Translations under genes and position numbers: made by a program
The notes under the pieces: generated by a model
What the model was told of the DNA's origin: nothing
Seen by the model: only the letters and a program-made list of their open reading frames with translations
The model's database searches: none
Assembly (NCBI RefSeq): GCF_001020985.1
Contig: NZ_CP011542.1
Location: 434,001-498,000, forward strand
Direction: 5' to 3'
Origin: Corynebacterium mustelae
GTDB lineage: Bacteria > Actinomycetota > Actinomycetes > Mycobacteriales > Mycobacteriaceae
Length of the DNA: 64,000 bases
Shown here: in pieces, positions 45,438 through 55,223 of the stretch
Layout: every line of letters begins with the position of its first letter
Position numbering within the stretch: position 1 is the stretch's first letter

Positions 45438-47207
45438 ATGACACAACATCCAGTCATCGGAATCCGCCCCATCATCGACGGCCGACGCCAAGGAGTACGT
45501 GAATCCTTGGAAGAAAAAACCATGGCAATGGCCACGGCAGCCGCCAAACTCATCGAAGACAATCTGCGTCACGCAGATGGCAGCCCAGTAACCTGCGTCA
45601 TTGCCGATAGCACCATCGGCCGGGCCGGGGAGGCTGCCCAGTGCGCCGAAAAATTCGCAAAACTCCCCATCGCCGCCGAGCTCACCGTCACCCCATCTTG
45701 GTGCTACGTCACCGAGGTGATGGACTTAAACCCCAATTACCCACACGCTATCTGGGGATTTAACGGCACCGAACGGCCCGGCGCGGTGACGCTTGCCGCT
45801 AACCTAGCTGCCTACGCCCAGTTTGGGGTTCCCGCGTTCGGCATCTATGGTGAGCATGTCCAAGACGCTGACGATGAAACTATCCCTGCGGAAGTTGCAG
45901 AGCGGATTTTACGGTTTGCTCGCTGCGGCATCGCGGTTGGAACCATGAAGGGGCGTAATTACTTGCAGATTGGTTCCGCCTGCATGGGTATCGCAGGTTC
46001 GGTTATTGACCGGCATATGCTGCAGGATTACCTGGGCATGGGTACCGAAAGTGTGGACATGACCGAGCTTGTGCGGCGGATTGACCGGGAGGTATTCGAT
46101 AGTGAGGAATACGATAAGGCTCGCGCGTGGGTGCGAGAGCGGATTACTGAAGGCGAAGACCACAATCCAGAGCACAACCAAATTTCCGACGAAGAGCGGG
46201 AAAAGCAATGGGATTACGTGACCAAGATGGCATTGATTGCCAAGGACCTCATGGTAGGTAACCCACGTCTTGCCGAGTTAGGTTTCGTTGAGGAAGCCGC
46301 TGGCCATAACGCTATCTGCGCAGGTTTCCAGGGGCAACGCCAGTGGACGGATCACCTGCCTAACGGCGACTTCATGGAGACCATTCTCAACACCAGCTTC
46401 GATTGGAATGGCAGGCGGCAGCCGCTGACGTTTGCCACCGAAAACGATGTACTCAACGGTATAAGCATGCTGTTTAATCACTTGCTTACCAACCGCACCC
46501 AGCTCTTTAGTGATGTGCGTACCTACTGGTCACCGGAGGCTATAGAACGAGTCACCGGAACTAAACCGGAAGGCTTGGCGGCACAGGGATTCTTGGATCT
46601 GCGCAACTCCGGTTCTACGTCGCTTGATGCCTCAGGTGGGGCGACCGATGCGGAGGGCAACCCGACCATCAAGCCGTGGTGGGAGATGACTGATGCGGAT
46701 ATCACGGCATGTTTGGAGGCCACTACCTTCCATGCTGCTACCCATGAGTATTTCCGGGGCGGCGGGTTTTCTACTCACTTCACCACCCCGGGCGGTATGC
46801 CGGTGACCATGGCGCGGTTGAATCTGGTCAAGGGGCAAGGCCCGGTGTTGCAGATCGTGGAAGGCACCACAGTTTTGCTTGACGACGCCGCCACTGCCGC
46901 CATCGTTGATCGTACCGACCCTACCTGGCCCACCACCTTCTTTGCGCCTAGGTTGACGGGTGAAGGGGCCTTCACCAGTGTTTATTCGGTGATGGATAAT
47001 TGGGGAGCTAACCACGGCGCCATCGGGTATGGGCATTTCGGCCACGAACTGATCACTCTTGCCGCTATGCTTCGCATTCCGGTGAACATGCACAATGTCG
47101 AAGCCGACCGGATTTTCCGGCCCCGTGCCTGGGGATTGCACGGCACCCAGGACGCCGAATCCGCTGACTTCCGCGCCTGCGCAAACTACGGCCCCCTCTA
47201 CGGCTGA
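45438..47207 (+). CDS. fucI: L-fucose isomerase
   Basis: Converts L-fucose to L-fuculose (and D-arabinose to D-ribulose) in the cytoplasm using Mn2+. At 589 aa it matches E. coli FucI (591). Family stretches: [99 protein letters not shown], and [21 protein letters not shown]-arabinose and L-rhamnose isomerases do not fit. Its stop overlaps the kinase ATG by one base. Confidence 0.96.
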   Translation: MTQHPVIGIRPIIDGRRQGVRESLEEKTMAMATAAAKLIEDNLRHADGSPVTCVIADSTIGRAGEAAQCAEKFAKLPIAAELTVTPSWCYVTEVMDLNPNYPHAIWGFNGTERPGAVTLAANLAAYAQFGVPAFGIYGEHVQDADDETIPAEVAERILRFARCGIAVGTMKGRNYLQIGSACMGIAGSVIDRHMLQDYLGMGTESVDMTELVRRIDREVFDSEEYDKARAWVRERITEGEDHNPEHNQISDEEREKQWDYVTKMALIAKDLMVGNPRLAELGFVEEAAGHNAICAGFQGQRQWTDHLPNGDFMETILNTSFDWNGRRQPLTFATENDVLNGISMLFNHLLTNRTQLFSDVRTYWSPEAIERVTGTKPEGLAAQGFLDLRNSGSTSLDASGGATDAEGNPTIKPWWEMTDADITACLEATTFHAATHEYFRGGGFSTHFTTPGGMPVTMARLNLVKGQGPVLQIVEGTTVLLDDAATAAIVDRTDPTWPTTFFAPRLTGEGAFTSVYSVMDNWGANHGAIGYGHFGHELITLAAMLRIPVNMHNVEADRIFRPRAWGLHGTQDAESADFRACANYGPLYG

Positions 47208-48610
47208 TGAATACGCTCAGCTACGCCGTAGTTGTCGACCTAGGATCATCCTCCGGCCGAGTCGTTGTCGCCAGCTCGGCCGGGGGAGACACCCTCGACA
47301 TGACAGAAGTTCACAGGTTTGCCCATCATGCCCAATCTGATGGCAATCATCTGGTGTGGGACATCGACCACCTGGTATCCGAAACCATAACCGGGTTATA
47401 TTACGCTAAGGAAGCGATCGGTGGTCTGCCAGCTACCGTCGCTATCGATACCTGGGGTGTTGACTATGTGCTTGTCGATACCGAAGGTAACCGCACTGCA
47501 CCGGTTGTCTGTTACCGAGACGGACGCACCCACGCTACTCAAGCCGCGGCAGAAACCGCATTAGAGCCTGCGCAACACTTTGCCCTCACTGGTGTGCAAC
47601 CGGAAACCATAACCACTGCACGCCAATTGTTTGCGCAGCAGGCCACCTCAGAAATCCCGGCAACCGCAGATAAAATGCTACTACTGCCTGACTATGTAGC
47701 GTTCTGTCTTACGGGGAGCATGGGGTGGTCACCCACCATTGCCTCAACAACCGCGCTCACTCAGCCCGGCAGTGCCAACTGGGCTGAGGACGTATTTGAC
47801 GCGTATGCGATTCCTTGCACGCTCGTAGGTCCACTCAATACGGAAATGACCGACATCGGGTCGGTCACAGTCACCGGTTTGGAGAATTTCACGGTGGTGC
47901 GTGCTGGTGGGCACGACACTGCCTGCGCGGTACATGGGCTGGGGCTTTCCGAGACTCAGGGGTTTTTATCCTGCGGCTCGTGGTCGCTCGTCGGGTGTGT
48001 GCGGGATACACCTGTGCTTAACGACACAGCCTACCGCGCCGGGTTAAGCAACGAGGTCTGCACCGACGGCAAGATCCGGTTACTGCGCAACCTCACTGGG
48101 CTATGGATTCTGCAACAGTGCTGCCGGGTATTTGCCGAGCAAGGTAGACCAAGCGACATTGCGCTGCTGGCCACAGAAGCTGCCGATTGTCCTGATCCGG
48201 GTGTGTACATTGACACCAATGATCCGGTGTTTGCCGCACCTGGAGACTATCCAGCGATTATATCGGAGCGGTTGGCGGCATCAGGCGTCGAAAAGCATGA
48301 CAGTGAGGCCGTGATCGTGCGGGTTGTGACTGCCTCCTTAGCCCGCACCCACGCGGCGACGGTGCGACACCTCGAAGAAGTAACCGGAACCACCTTCGAC
48401 AGCCTGCGGATGATCGGCGGCGGAGTGCACAACGCCTTGTTATGCCAGCTCACTGCAGACGAATGCGGCATCCCAGTCATAGCTGGCCCTGCGGAAGGCA
48501 CCGCCACCGGCTCGGCGATTGCCCAATTGGAAATTCAAGGCATCGAACGCGCAGCGCTTGTGCGCCACGTGGATACCATCACCTATCTGCCTTCGCGAAA
48601 GGAAGACTAA
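47207..48610 (+). CDS. FGGY sugar kinase of rhamnulokinase type, predicted L-fuculokinase
   Basis: Phosphorylates the ketose made by FucI to L-fuculose 1-phosphate, if the operon logic holds. A 467-aa FGGY kinase: N-terminal VVVDLGSSSGRVVV phosphate loop, AIDTWGVDYVLVDTEGN, GGHDTACAVHG, NLTGLWILQQCCRVF and the C-terminal MIGGGVHNALLCQLTADECG. WGVDYVLVD and NLTGLWxLQxC are features of RhaB-type rhamnulokinases rather than FucK, so the operon pairs a FucI isomerase with a RhaB-like kinase, as known for some other bacteria. One CGTCGAAAAGC word lies inside at 48286-48296. Confidence 0.88.
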   Translation: MNTLSYAVVVDLGSSSGRVVVASSAGGDTLDMTEVHRFAHHAQSDGNHLVWDIDHLVSETITGLYYAKEAIGGLPATVAIDTWGVDYVLVDTEGNRTAPVVCYRDGRTHATQAAAETALEPAQHFALTGVQPETITTARQLFAQQATSEIPATADKMLLLPDYVAFCLTGSMGWSPTIASTTALTQPGSANWAEDVFDAYAIPCTLVGPLNTEMTDIGSVTVTGLENFTVVRAGGHDTACAVHGLGLSETQGFLSCGSWSLVGCVRDTPVLNDTAYRAGLSNEVCTDGKIRLLRNLTGLWILQQCCRVFAEQGRPSDIALLATEAADCPDPGVYIDTNDPVFAAPGDYPAIISERLAASGVEKHDSEAVIVRVVTASLARTHAATVRHLEEVTGTTFDSLRMIGGGVHNALLCQLTADECGIPVIAGPAEGTATGSAIAQLEIQGIERAALVRHVDTITYLPSRKED

Positions 48611-48612
48611 TC

Positions 48613-49266
48613 ATGGACCAGATCGAAAAAGATCTCCGGCAGGAAATTTGCGACATCGGCTACAAAGTATGGCTAACCGGAATGGTTGCCGCTAACGACG
48701 GGAATATTTCCGTTCGGCTACCCAATGGGGATGTTTTGTGTACCCCAACCGGAGTGAGTAAAGGCAGCCTCACGCCGGAGAAAATCTGCAAAGTCAGTAT
48801 CGACGGCGAGGTATTAGCCGCAAACGCGCCGTACAAACCGTCCTCCGAAGTTAAGGTGCACCTGCGGCTGTACCAGGAGAGCGAAAAAGTGCGGTCAGTG
48901 GTGCACGCCCACCCGCCATATGGTACGGCGTTTGCCATCGCGGGTGAGCCGATCATTTCCAAAATGATGCCAGAAAACATCATTGCCATGCCGGAAATCC
49001 CAGTGGCCCCTTACGCCACTCCATCCACCTATGAACTCGCCGAATCGATTGCGCCGTTCACACACACTCACTCCGCCTGCCTTATGGAAATGCACGGTGC
49101 TCTAGCCTGGGGGGATAGCCTACTTTCTGCCTACCAGGCAATGGAACGCCTAGAATTTACCTGTAAGCTGACCTTCCTCACCCGCCAGCTTGGGGTGGAT
49201 CGGCAATTACCTGACGACGAGGTGGAAAAACTCATCGGAATGCGTGCCCAATACGGTATTTGCTAA
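48613..49266 (+). CDS. fucA: L-fuculose-phosphate aldolase
   Basis: Class II zinc aldolase splitting L-fuculose 1-phosphate to dihydroxyacetone phosphate and L-lactaldehyde; 217 aa, the family length. NDGNISVR, TPTGVSKG, the catalytic Glu in SSEVKVH, and zinc ligands in VVHAHPPYG plus the later His in MEMHGALAWG are present. The start is the ATG at 48613, two bases after the kinase stop, with GGAAG upstream; a longer frame to 48442 lies inside the kinase gene and is not needed. Confidence 0.93.
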   Translation: MDQIEKDLRQEICDIGYKVWLTGMVAANDGNISVRLPNGDVLCTPTGVSKGSLTPEKICKVSIDGEVLAANAPYKPSSEVKVHLRLYQESEKVRSVVHAHPPYGTAFAIAGEPIISKMMPENIIAMPEIPVAPYATPSTYELAESIAPFTHTHSACLMEMHGALAWGDSLLSAYQAMERLEFTCKLTFLTRQLGVDRQLPDDEVEKLIGMRAQYGIC

Positions 49267-49286
49267 CTACTGAAGAGGTGATACAC

Positions 49287-49706
49287 ATGCTCAAGCATAT
49301 TCCACCAGTCTTAAGCCCCGATCTGGTGAAAAAACTCATGGAAATGGGACACGGCGATGAAATCGTTCTTGCCGACGCCAATTTCCCAGGACACAGCCTA
49401 GGCGTGCCCGTCATTCGCGCCGATGGCATTAAGGTGCCGGAGCTTCTCGACGCCGTGTGCACCCTCATGCCGCTAGACCACTATAATCCCAGCCAGTATT
49501 TCCTCATGGCTACCGTTGGGGACGACCCAACCCCACCGATCTGGTCTACATACCGCACGATTGTTGCGCAGCATGACGAAGAAGCAGTCGGCGAAGAAGT
49601 AGAACGCTTTGCTTTCTACGACCAAGCCCGGTCTGCTGCACTGGTGGTCATGACCGGAGAAACAGCACTGTATGGGAATATAATTCTGAAAAAAGGGGTT
49701 GTGTAA
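49287..49706 (+). CDS. fucU: L-fucose mutarotase
   Basis: Interconverts alpha- and beta-L-fucose, feeding the isomerase; FucU/RbsD family, 139 aa. LKHIPPVLSPDLVKKLMEMG, then GHGDEIVLADANFP with its catalytic His, and the C-terminal YGNIILKKGVV are typical FucU. The ATG at 49287 has GAAGAGGTG upstream; an earlier in-frame start at 49260 overlaps fucA. Confidence 0.93.
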   Translation: MLKHIPPVLSPDLVKKLMEMGHGDEIVLADANFPGHSLGVPVIRADGIKVPELLDAVCTLMPLDHYNPSQYFLMATVGDDPTPPIWSTYRTIVAQHDEEAVGEEVERFAFYDQARSAALVVMTGETALYGNIILKKGVV

Positions 49707-49710
49707 ACCA

Positions 49711-50700
49711 ATGTCCAACCGGGTATTAATGGCAGATGTTGCTGAACTGGCAGGAGTATCGTTGCAAACCGTTTCCAGGGTGGTTAATGGCTCCGCCGCG
49801 GTAAGTGATGCCACCCGCCAGAAAGTAACTCACGCCATTGAAACCCTCGGATACCGACCCAACCTTGCCGCACGCAGCTTGGCAGCTGGACAAAGCAGCG
49901 GCCTGGGAGTTTTATTGACCGGGGATGTAGATTACGGCATGTCAAGTGCATTTCGCGCCGTTGAACATGCGGCACGGGAACAAGGATATTACCTGTGCGT
50001 CGCCACCGCAGCCGAACCCAGCCGCTACGGCATTGCACTTGGGCAACTGGTCGATCAACGGGTAGCAGGATGCGTCGTCTTAGCCAGATCTGCCGACGTG
50101 CTATCCGCTTTGGCCAAACACGCGCCCCAACTACCTATTTGTCTTGTTCTCGCAGGACAACCTGCCACCGCGCACACCGCGGTGGTCTCTGTTGATCAAG
50201 AGACCGGGATTCGGCTGTTGATCGACCACCTGATATCGCAGGGTGCTACCAGTCTTGTTCACATCGCAGGCGATATGAGCTGGGACGATGCGGTAATCCG
50301 CGCCACTGTTTTTGAGAACCATTGTCGGGAGCAGGGGGTTTTAGGTCGCATCGTCCAAGGTGGCGGTTGGTCCGCACATGCTGGATACCACGCAGCCAAT
50401 GCGATTATTGCTGCTGGAACACCGGACGCGATTGTTGCCTGTAACGACAATATTGCTTTCGGTGTACTTAGAGCACTACATGAACACGACATTGCCGTGC
50501 CAGATCAGGTACTAGTCACCGGATTCGATAATTCCCCCATGTGCGAATGGAGCTACCCGAGCCTGACTACCGTGACCCAAGATTTCACAGCACTTGGAAC
50601 CGCAGCATTGACCGCACTTACCGGAATCCTCGAAGGAAACCAGCCGAGCCGCACAATTCTTACCCCCGATCTCGTGACACGAGAATCAACCAGCAAATAA
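49711..50700 (+). CDS. LacI-family transcriptional regulator of the fucose operon
   Basis: A 329-aa repressor. Helix-turn-helix MADVAELAGVSLQTVSRVVN with the hinge YRPNLAARSLAAG, then a ligand-binding domain (QSSGLGVLLTGDVDYGM, VVSVDQETGIRLLIDHLI, DAIVACNDNIAFGVLRAL, VLVTGFDNSPMCEWSYPSLT). It sits inside the operon between fucU and the aldehyde dehydrogenase gene, so it should be autoregulated. The paired operator-like sites near 41570 and 41774 are the likely targets. A likely inducer is fucose, fuculose or fuculose phosphate. ATG at 49711 with AAGGGG upstream. Confidence 0.9.
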   Translation: MSNRVLMADVAELAGVSLQTVSRVVNGSAAVSDATRQKVTHAIETLGYRPNLAARSLAAGQSSGLGVLLTGDVDYGMSSAFRAVEHAAREQGYYLCVATAAEPSRYGIALGQLVDQRVAGCVVLARSADVLSALAKHAPQLPICLVLAGQPATAHTAVVSVDQETGIRLLIDHLISQGATSLVHIAGDMSWDDAVIRATVFENHCREQGVLGRIVQGGGWSAHAGYHAANAIIAAGTPDAIVACNDNIAFGVLRALHEHDIAVPDQVLVTGFDNSPMCEWSYPSLTTVTQDFTALGTAALTALTGILEGNQPSRTILTPDLVTRESTSK

Positions 50701-50714
50701 ATAAAGGAGAACCA

Positions 50715-52151
50715 ATGAAAACCTACCAAAACTATATCGACGGAGTTTTCGTGGACGCAGTTGCAACCCAAACTGTCACCAACCCAGCCACCGGTGAAGC
50801 GTTAGCTGAGGCACCTGCATCTGATGCAGCCGCCGTCGATGCCGCAGTTAAAGCAGCCCGCGCCGCACAGAAAGAATGGGCCAAACTGACCAATACCCAA
50901 CGGGCAGAATACCTGGTGGCGATTGCCGCAAAGCTGCGGGAAAACGTCGACAGGTTCGCAGGTTATTTGGTGGAAGAGCAAGGAAAGGTCCGAGGGTTGG
51001 CGGAAGTGGAGGTTAATTTCACCGCCGACTACCTCGACTACATGGCAGGCTTTGCTCGTCGCATCGAAGGCGAAGTGATCCCTTCTGACCGGCCTGGTGA
51101 AACCATCATGCTCACCTACCAGCCGATCGGCGTCGTAGGCGGAATTTTGCCGTGGAACTTCCCGTTTTTCCTCATCGCACGCAAAATGGCACCCGCCCTA
51201 CTTACCGGCAATACCATCGTGATTAAACCGAGCGAAGAAACCCCCATCAACGCCTTCGAATTCTGCTCGATCATTGAAGAAGTCGGCCTGCCAAAAGGCG
51301 TATTCAACATGGTGGGCGGTCGAGGCTCCGTCGTCGGTGAAGCGATGACCACCCACCCTGATATTGACTTGATCTCCATGACCGGATCCGTGGAAGTAGG
51401 CCGCCGCATCATGGAAGCAGCTGGGAAAAACCTCACTCGAGTAAATCTGGAACTAGGTGGCAAGGCACCCGCCATCGTGCTTGCCGACGCCGACGTAGAA
51501 CTCGCCGCCACCGCCATTTGGAATTCACGGGTAATCAACACCGGGCAAGTGTGTAACTGTGCGGAAGTCGTCCTGGTGGAAGAATCTGTCCACGATGAAC
51601 TAATGGAAAAACTGATTGCCAAGATGGCGGATACTCGCTACGGCAATCCGTCGGAAACAGGCGATCTTGATATGGGGCCGCTGATCAACCCCGAAGCCAT
51701 GGATAAGCTCGATGAAATGATCGCCGCCGCAGTGGATGCCGGCTGCACCATCGAAACCGGCGGTAGCCGCGCGGCAGATAAAGGCGCGGGTAACTTCTAC
51801 CAGCCAACTGTACTATCCGGTGCCACAAGCGACATGGCTATTGCGAAGGAAGAAATCTTCGGTCCGGTGCTGCCAGTGGTAAAGGTCAAAGACCTAGACG
51901 AAGCCATTGCCATCGCAAATGCTTCGGAATACGGTCTCACCAGCTCCGTGTTTACCAATGACATCAACAAAGCCTTGAAGGCCTCGAACGAATTGCAGTA
52001 CGGCGAAACCTACATCAACCGCGAAAACTTCGAAGCGATGCAAGGCTTCCATGCAGGCCGCCGCAATTCCGGTATCGGCGGCGCCGATGGAAAACACGGC
52101 CTGATGGAATACGTCGAAACACACGTAACTTACATCCAAACACACAACTAA
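50715..52151 (+). CDS. Aldehyde dehydrogenase, predicted lactaldehyde dehydrogenase
   Basis: Oxidises L-lactaldehyde from the aldolase step to L-lactate with NAD+. A 478-aa ALDH; E. coli AldA is 479. NAD-binding GILPWNFPFFLIARKMAPAL, catalytic Glu in NLELGGKAPA, catalytic Cys in NTGQVCNCAEVV, and the AldA-like end NRENFEAMQGFHAGRRNSGI. The ATG at 50715 has AAAGGAGA upstream. No fucO-type reductase gene is present, so oxidation appears to be the only route here. The stop codon interlocks with that of the convergent protease gene. Confidence 0.9.
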   Translation: MKTYQNYIDGVFVDAVATQTVTNPATGEALAEAPASDAAAVDAAVKAARAAQKEWAKLTNTQRAEYLVAIAAKLRENVDRFAGYLVEEQGKVRGLAEVEVNFTADYLDYMAGFARRIEGEVIPSDRPGETIMLTYQPIGVVGGILPWNFPFFLIARKMAPALLTGNTIVIKPSEETPINAFEFCSIIEEVGLPKGVFNMVGGRGSVVGEAMTTHPDIDLISMTGSVEVGRRIMEAAGKNLTRVNLELGGKAPAIVLADADVELAATAIWNSRVINTGQVCNCAEVVLVEESVHDELMEKLIAKMADTRYGNPSETGDLDMGPLINPEAMDKLDEMIAAAVDAGCTIETGGSRAADKGAGNFYQPTVLSGATSDMAIAKEEIFGPVLPVVKVKDLDEAIAIANASEYGLTSSVFTNDINKALKASNELQYGETYINRENFEAMQGFHAGRRNSGIGGADGKHGLMEYVETHVTYIQTHN

Positions 52152-53512
52152 CGACGGAAGAACATCGCCACCGCGCCACCAATAGCCGCGATGATTGCCA
52201 CAATAATGGCAAAAATCTTTCCAATGCCCAGCGGTGGTGATGCGGATTCCAACTCCTTGAGGCGCTGCGTCTGCTGCGCCTCAATTTCGCGAGCTTCGGC
52301 GATTTCGCGCTGCAATCGGGCAATGGCATCATGCAACCCATCAATATCGCCAAGCTCTGCGCTCAGTTTCTGCAGTTCTTCCTGCTGTTTCTCAATCGCT
52401 GCCTTGAGCTCGGAATTGCGGCTACGACTGCGCAACACCGTCTCGTCGTATTCGCGTTGATGGCTATCGAAAATCTGCCCAGATTCTTGAGGCTTGTTGT
52501 TCTTCGCTAATTCGTCATTAAGCCGAACCAACTCGTTGTACGAATCAGAAATCTTACTGTTCAACCCGGAAATCTCGGTGCGCAAGTTCCCCTCATCACC
52601 TGCCAACCGAACCGCATCAGCCTGGGCCTTTTCCAACTCGGCTGCGGCGCGCTCACGACGCTCATTGGCCTTGGAAAGAGTCGCGGTTGACTGGTCCAGT
52701 TGCTCCGTGAGCTTTTGCTCCTTGACCTCATGTTCCTTCAACAGCTGCGACATCTCCGCCGAAGTAGGCAGTTGCGCCCCGAATGTCTCAAGCTTATCGG
52801 AATAATACTCTGGTGGATTAGCCAAGATGTCATCAATCTCCGGGAAATCAGGAGTAACACCAGTCTTTTCCAGCTTCAACGCCACATCATGCCGGTGTAC
52901 GAGAGCACTGGAAGCCACGGTGCCGTCGTGAAGCTTAGCGGAACGAATACCCAACGTTTGACCAATGTAGCCTTTACCCGGAACCCACGTCGGACCACCA
53001 GAATCACCAGGTTTAGAAGCCAAATCGCCACCATAGATCAGCTGACTATCCGTCTTTAACACCGGCCCGCAAGTAATGCGCTTCGTCGTTACACCCCAAC
53101 GGCACATTGTATCCCCAACCTCAGGCCGATAAACCCGGTCGCCAGAAAACACATTGTGCCCCGCAGCCGAAGGATCACTCAACTCCACATACGCTAAGTC
53201 ATAGGGGAAAAATCGGAAAATGGCCTCATTCAATTCCGCACCAGTAAGCCCCTTATTCAGATTGCTTTGCACATCGCTCCACCGGTACACCAAAGTCCCA
53301 ACTTTCTGGCGCCACCGGTTAGTGACGGTCGCACCATGCACATGACAGTGACCCGCCGTCCAAATTCGATTGTTCTCCCGATCAATAAAACCAGCAGTGC
53401 ATAAACTATTACCCAGAAAAATCGGATCCCCCTGATTGATGGGGTTAACCGCTAACGCATACGGGGCACGCACCACACTCAACGCCACAATTAGCGCAAC
53501 CACAAACCGCAT
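52148..53512 (-). CDS. Membrane-anchored trypsin-like protease with coiled-coil stalk
   Basis: A 454-aa predicted surface protease from the ATG at 53512 (AAGGAG six bases upstream; GTG at 53515 is too close). Signal peptide to about residue 21, then a chymotrypsin-fold domain: His55 in WTAGHC, Asp105 in FPYDLAYVEL, Ser171 in KPGDSGGP, so the triad is complete. Residues about 235-420 form a long heptad-rich coiled coil (EVKEQKLTEQLDQSTATLSK, and so on). A C-terminal membrane segment (IFAIIVAIIAAIGGAVAMFF) ends in RR. It starts 12 bases after a paralogue that lacks the serine. Substrate unknown; surface processing is inferred. Confidence 0.88.
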   Translation of the reverse strand: MRFVVALIVALSVVRAPYALAVNPINQGDPIFLGNSLCTAGFIDRENNRIWTAGHCHVHGATVTNRWRQKVGTLVYRWSDVQSNLNKGLTGAELNEAIFRFFPYDLAYVELSDPSAAGHNVFSGDRVYRPEVGDTMCRWGVTTKRITCGPVLKTDSQLIYGGDLASKPGDSGGPTWVPGKGYIGQTLGIRSAKLHDGTVASSALVHRHDVALKLEKTGVTPDFPEIDDILANPPEYYSDKLETFGAQLPTSAEMSQLLKEHEVKEQKLTEQLDQSTATLSKANERRERAAAELEKAQADAVRLAGDEGNLRTEISGLNSKISDSYNELVRLNDELAKNNKPQESGQIFDSHQREYDETVLRSRSRNSELKAAIEKQQEELQKLSAELGDIDGLHDAIARLQREIAEAREIEAQQTQRLKELESASPPLGIGKIFAIIVAIIAAIGGAVAMFFRR

Positions 53513-53524
53513 CACAGACTCCTT

Positions 53525-54832
53525 CTAAAACCACACCAACAACAAAGCAAGAAACGGCACCAAAAGCCACAAAAAATTAGCAAAATTCGTTGACACCGAA
53601 TGCGGCTTCGACTGACCGAACCGCTCCGCTTGTCGACGATTAGACTCCAACAATTGATCACGCGTACGCACCAACTGCTCAACTTCAGCCGACAACGATT
53701 CAGCCACCTGCCGCTGCTGCTGCAACCGCACCAACACCGCCGTCGCATCCGATAACTGTTTGGTCAAAGTTGAGTGCTCCGAAACCAACTGGGCCACCTC
53801 TGCTTGCGACCTGCTCAACTGATCAACTTCAGACACATGATCGTGCAGCCGCGCATGCAGCTCAACCAGCCGATCACTCAAGGAAACAGCACGGGCCACT
53901 ACCTCCGGAGAAGGCGAAACCAGAAGCTGCTCCTGCGCCAACCGCAACTGATGGCTTTTCTCCAAATACTCCTGCATCTCTGCCGACAACCCCTCAATGG
54001 CCGCGAGCCGGTTAGCCAACTCCACCCGCCTCTCGTCTTGATCAGACAGAATTCCCCGCAGACGGTCCGCCTCAACCGTCAACGCCGCCACCAATCTCTC
54101 GCGTTTTTCCACCTCAGTCTGGAAATACGGCAAGGTAGACTCAATTCGACGCGCGACCGTTATCGCCCGACCCCGTTCCCGGTTGGCCTCTTTTATGTCG
54201 CTCTCGAGCTGTGCCAACCGCATTGTCAACTCATGCTCCTGCGCCGCATAACCAGCAGTGCCCAAAGCATTCGCCCCAAAATCCGCGGGTAACTGTCCCT
54301 CCCGCACGTCAGCCCGCGCCACGCTTTCCGACGACACAACCGGAATCGCCACTGTCGCAGACACTGACCCACCAAGGTTTTCCCGTATAAAAACAGATCG
54401 AGAACGATCCGGGTCGCTAGTCGCAAAGCCAATGAATCCTTTTCCTGGCACCCACGCTGGCGCGCCGGGAGACACATCTAATGGTGCGGTAACGAATGCT
54501 GAACTATTAACCGCGAGGATGCTAGTGCACGTGATCTGTGCATTACTGTTAACCACACAAACCGGATCCAGTGCTTTAGGCAAATGAACCCGATCACCGG
54601 AAAAAACATTAGTGCCCAGCCGTGGTCGTTCCACGGAGATGACTCCAGAAGGGGCACAATGGGGATCTGTGAACACTCGACCATCGGCCGGATCTATATA
54701 GCTAATGACGCATTGACGATCCCCTACTGAAACTGTGTCACCCTGGTTTAAAGGTGAATCAGCAGCAGCTGGATGATTAAGGCTGGCCGCAGATAATGCC
54801 AGTAGTAGCCCGGATGTAAGTGATGCTCGCAT
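53525..54832 (-). CDS. Catalytically dead protease paralogue with coiled-coil stalk
   Basis: A 435-aa paralogue of the next gene with the same plan: signal peptide, protease-like domain, long coiled coil (about 205-410) and C-terminal membrane segment (FLWLLVPFLALLLVWF). Shared landmarks are NQGD at the mature start, NVFSGDRV and WVPGKGFIG. His58 remains (FTDPHC), but the segment carrying the Asp is missing and GDSGGP is replaced by the shorter GAPA, so no serine nucleophile exists. It precedes the active protease in one transcription unit. It could be a partner, inhibitor or substrate-docking subunit, perhaps joined through the coiled coils (inference). ATG at 54832 with GAGGGG upstream. Confidence 0.85.
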   Translation of the reverse strand: MRASLTSGLLLALSAASLNHPAAADSPLNQGDTVSVGDRQCVISYIDPADGRVFTDPHCAPSGVISVERPRLGTNVFSGDRVHLPKALDPVCVVNSNAQITCTSILAVNSSAFVTAPLDVSPGAPAWVPGKGFIGFATSDPDRSRSVFIRENLGGSVSATVAIPVVSSESVARADVREGQLPADFGANALGTAGYAAQEHELTMRLAQLESDIKEANRERGRAITVARRIESTLPYFQTEVEKRERLVAALTVEADRLRGILSDQDERRVELANRLAAIEGLSAEMQEYLEKSHQLRLAQEQLLVSPSPEVVARAVSLSDRLVELHARLHDHVSEVDQLSRSQAEVAQLVSEHSTLTKQLSDATAVLVRLQQQRQVAESLSAEVEQLVRTRDQLLESNRRQAERFGQSKPHSVSTNFANFLWLLVPFLALLLVWF

Positions 54833-54848
54833 TTCATGGACCCCTCGT

Positions 54849-54890
54849 AGTATAAGAAAATGACGGTAGCTACTTTACTATTTTCTAAGT
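54849..54890 (-). promoter_or_regulatory. Promoter and dyad upstream of the pseudoprotease gene
   Basis: TATACT on the minus strand (54854-54849) is a good -10. Next to it AGAAAAT...ATTTTCT flank a GTAGCTAC palindrome (about 54856-54886), a possible operator. Confidence 0.5.
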
Positions 54891-55223
54891 GATTTATTAA
54901 TTTGGGGCAGTGGGTAAGGTGTAACAGCAACCAGCGTCGCGTGAACGGTACTTACCAACAACCTTCTCCACATATCGCCATGCCGCCCGCATACATTGAT
55001 ACAGCCGGTAGGATTACCCGGGAAGAAAGTAAACTTTGCTCGGGGTAGTTCAAAATTGCCTCCAAATAGGGGCCAAAATCGTCGAGGCGGCCGCTGACCG
55101 TATGAATCACCAACGTGGTGGTAGTGGTCTGACTAGTATTTCTAATCAAATCGGTTGTCAAACTTAGATGAGCACTTTCATAAAAACGTGCCTTACCCCA
55201 ATGTATTGATAGGAGTTTTATAT
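54891..55223. other. Spacer before the metallophosphoesterase gene
   Basis: I see no gene, repeat or element in these 333 bases beyond the ribosome-binding site (TAGGAG) of the next gene. A minus-strand frame at 54952-55425 lies opposite the next gene and has no family features. Confidence 0.4.
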
